A stretch of DNA of 64,000 bases, from positions 1 through 64,000 of the forward strand of contig CAVYKB010000001.1 in NCBI GenBank assembly GCA_963768975.1, written 5' to 3'. Each line of letters opens with the position of its first letter. Position 1 is the stretch's first letter. Shown in pieces: positions 63,540 to 64,000 of this stretch. This DNA comes from CADCTB01 sp963768975 (GTDB lineage: Bacteria > Actinomycetota > Acidimicrobiia > Acidimicrobiales > AC-14). The position numbers and the translations under genes are program-made. The notes under the pieces are model-generated. The model ran no database searches, was not told the DNA's origin, and saw nothing but the letters and a program-made list of their open reading frames with translations.

Positions 63540-64000
63540 TCAGGGCTCCTTGACGCTGTAGCGGAGGACGAAGTCGGTGCCGGGATAGACGGTGTCGGTG
63601 GAGCTGAGGTCGTCGCAGAGGGCGGCGATGGCCCGCGTGCGGCGGGGGGCGGAGAGCACGTTGACGCGCACGTGCAGCTCGCTGCCGACGATCCGCAGAT
63701 CGGCGGGGCTGCGCAGCGCCTCACCCAGCAGGCTGCGGGCCTCGTCCTCGGCCCGGGCGTAGTGGGGGGCGAGGAGGCGGGCCAGGGCGGTCTCGGCGTT
63801 GTAGGTGGCCATGCGGATGGCGTCGTGGATGCGCTTGCGCTCGCCGTGGTGGAGAACGGCGTCGGGGTGCAGCTCGCCGAGGGGCACCCGGGCGGGGATG
63901 GCGCGGGCGTCCGCGGTGAGCCCCTCGACGTAGGCGACGGCGTCGGTGTGGATGGTGTCCAGCTCGGCCGGGAGGCGGTCGGGCAGGCCGTCCTCGATGT
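63540..64000 (-). CDS. Putative transposase-like protein, C-terminal part (start outside window)
   Basis: The frame is open to the window end, so only the last 152 residues are seen: LPDRLPAELDTIHTDAVAYV, IHDAIRMATYNAETALARLL, HYARAEDEARSLLGEALRSP and ELHVRVNVLSAPRRTRAIAA up to YPGTDFVLRYSVKEP. This matches the C-terminal region of large actinobacterial proteins usually annotated as putative transposases. Whether it is a real transposase is not established. It belongs to the mobile region. Confidence 0.6.
   Translation of the reverse strand, partial: IEDGLPDRLPAELDTIHTDAVAYVEGLTADARAIPARVPLGELHPDAVLHHGERKRIHDAIRMATYNAETALARLLAPHYARAEDEARSLLGEALRSPADLRIVGSELHVRVNVLSAPRRTRAIAALCDDLSSTDTVYPGTDFVLRYSVKEP

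Overview
The window is high-GC DNA from an actinobacterium. The signs are high third-position GC, Thr-rich cell-wall linkers, a sortase-E-like LAxTG anchor, LAL/LuxR giants, SpoIIE/RsbW-type partner switching and a TetR promoter that looks nearly leaderless. Acidimicrobiia or a relative is my guess, but there is no rRNA to settle it. There are two tRNAs (Ala-TGC and Ile-GAT), no rRNA and no CRISPR.

Layout. 0-12 kb: end of a SpoIIE phosphatase; a TetR/glycosyltransferase pair behind a readable promoter and operator; a membrane sensor fusing GAF, PP2C and RsbW-like kinase domains, coupled to a STAS antagonist; a frameshifted surface adhesin with a 39-bp repeat stalk; transposase and integrase debris; a DUF2254 membrane protein. 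12-20.4 kb: a compact divergent cluster. Its minus arm holds two GT4-type enzymes, a glycosyltransferase fused to a PqqD domain (apparent CTG start), a Tat-type exported protein with NQS repeats and a TPR-bearing GT2. Its plus arm holds three methyltransferases and a stand-alone PqqD. A 15-bp palindrome lies in the 26-bp gap between the arms. I regard this as the best candidate for an undescribed system: glycosylation or methylation of an exported protein or peptide, with PqqD as substrate recogniser.

20.4-33 kb: IS3 debris; a DsrE-like gene whose first CxxC cysteine codon is TGA followed by a SECIS-like hairpin; a decayed gene; an operon of fatty-acid-hydroxylase-like protein, GH3 acyl-adenylase and enolase-superfamily epimerase; a lipoprotein; a LAL regulator with a membrane protein; a broken GNAT; a SnoaL-like protein. 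33-42 kb: histidine kinase, response regulator and MMPL exporter carrying the same inverted-repeat operator in front of the kinase and the exporter; a metallo-beta-lactamase-fold enzyme with direct repeats upstream; a second giant LuxR.

42-53.7 kb: broken DUF1697 gene; tyrosine integrase with a damaged N-terminus next to tRNA-Ala; GNAT and two transglutaminase-like proteins; PRC-barrel protein; SDR; collagen-like exported protein; Fpg/Nei glycosylase; saccharopine-dehydrogenase-like protein; a 45-residue ORF starting directly at the 3' end of tRNA-Ile. 53.7-64 kb: a mobile element with a tyrosine recombinase, a sigma-region-4-like protein, a GCAAC-repeat region apparently split by a degenerate IS110, a very large MOBF relaxase-helicase with an inserted excisionase-like HTH, and an oriT-like inverted repeat.

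An unusual number of genes carry frameshifts or in-frame stops. Most are in mobile or accessory stretches, but sequencing error cannot be excluded from sequence alone.
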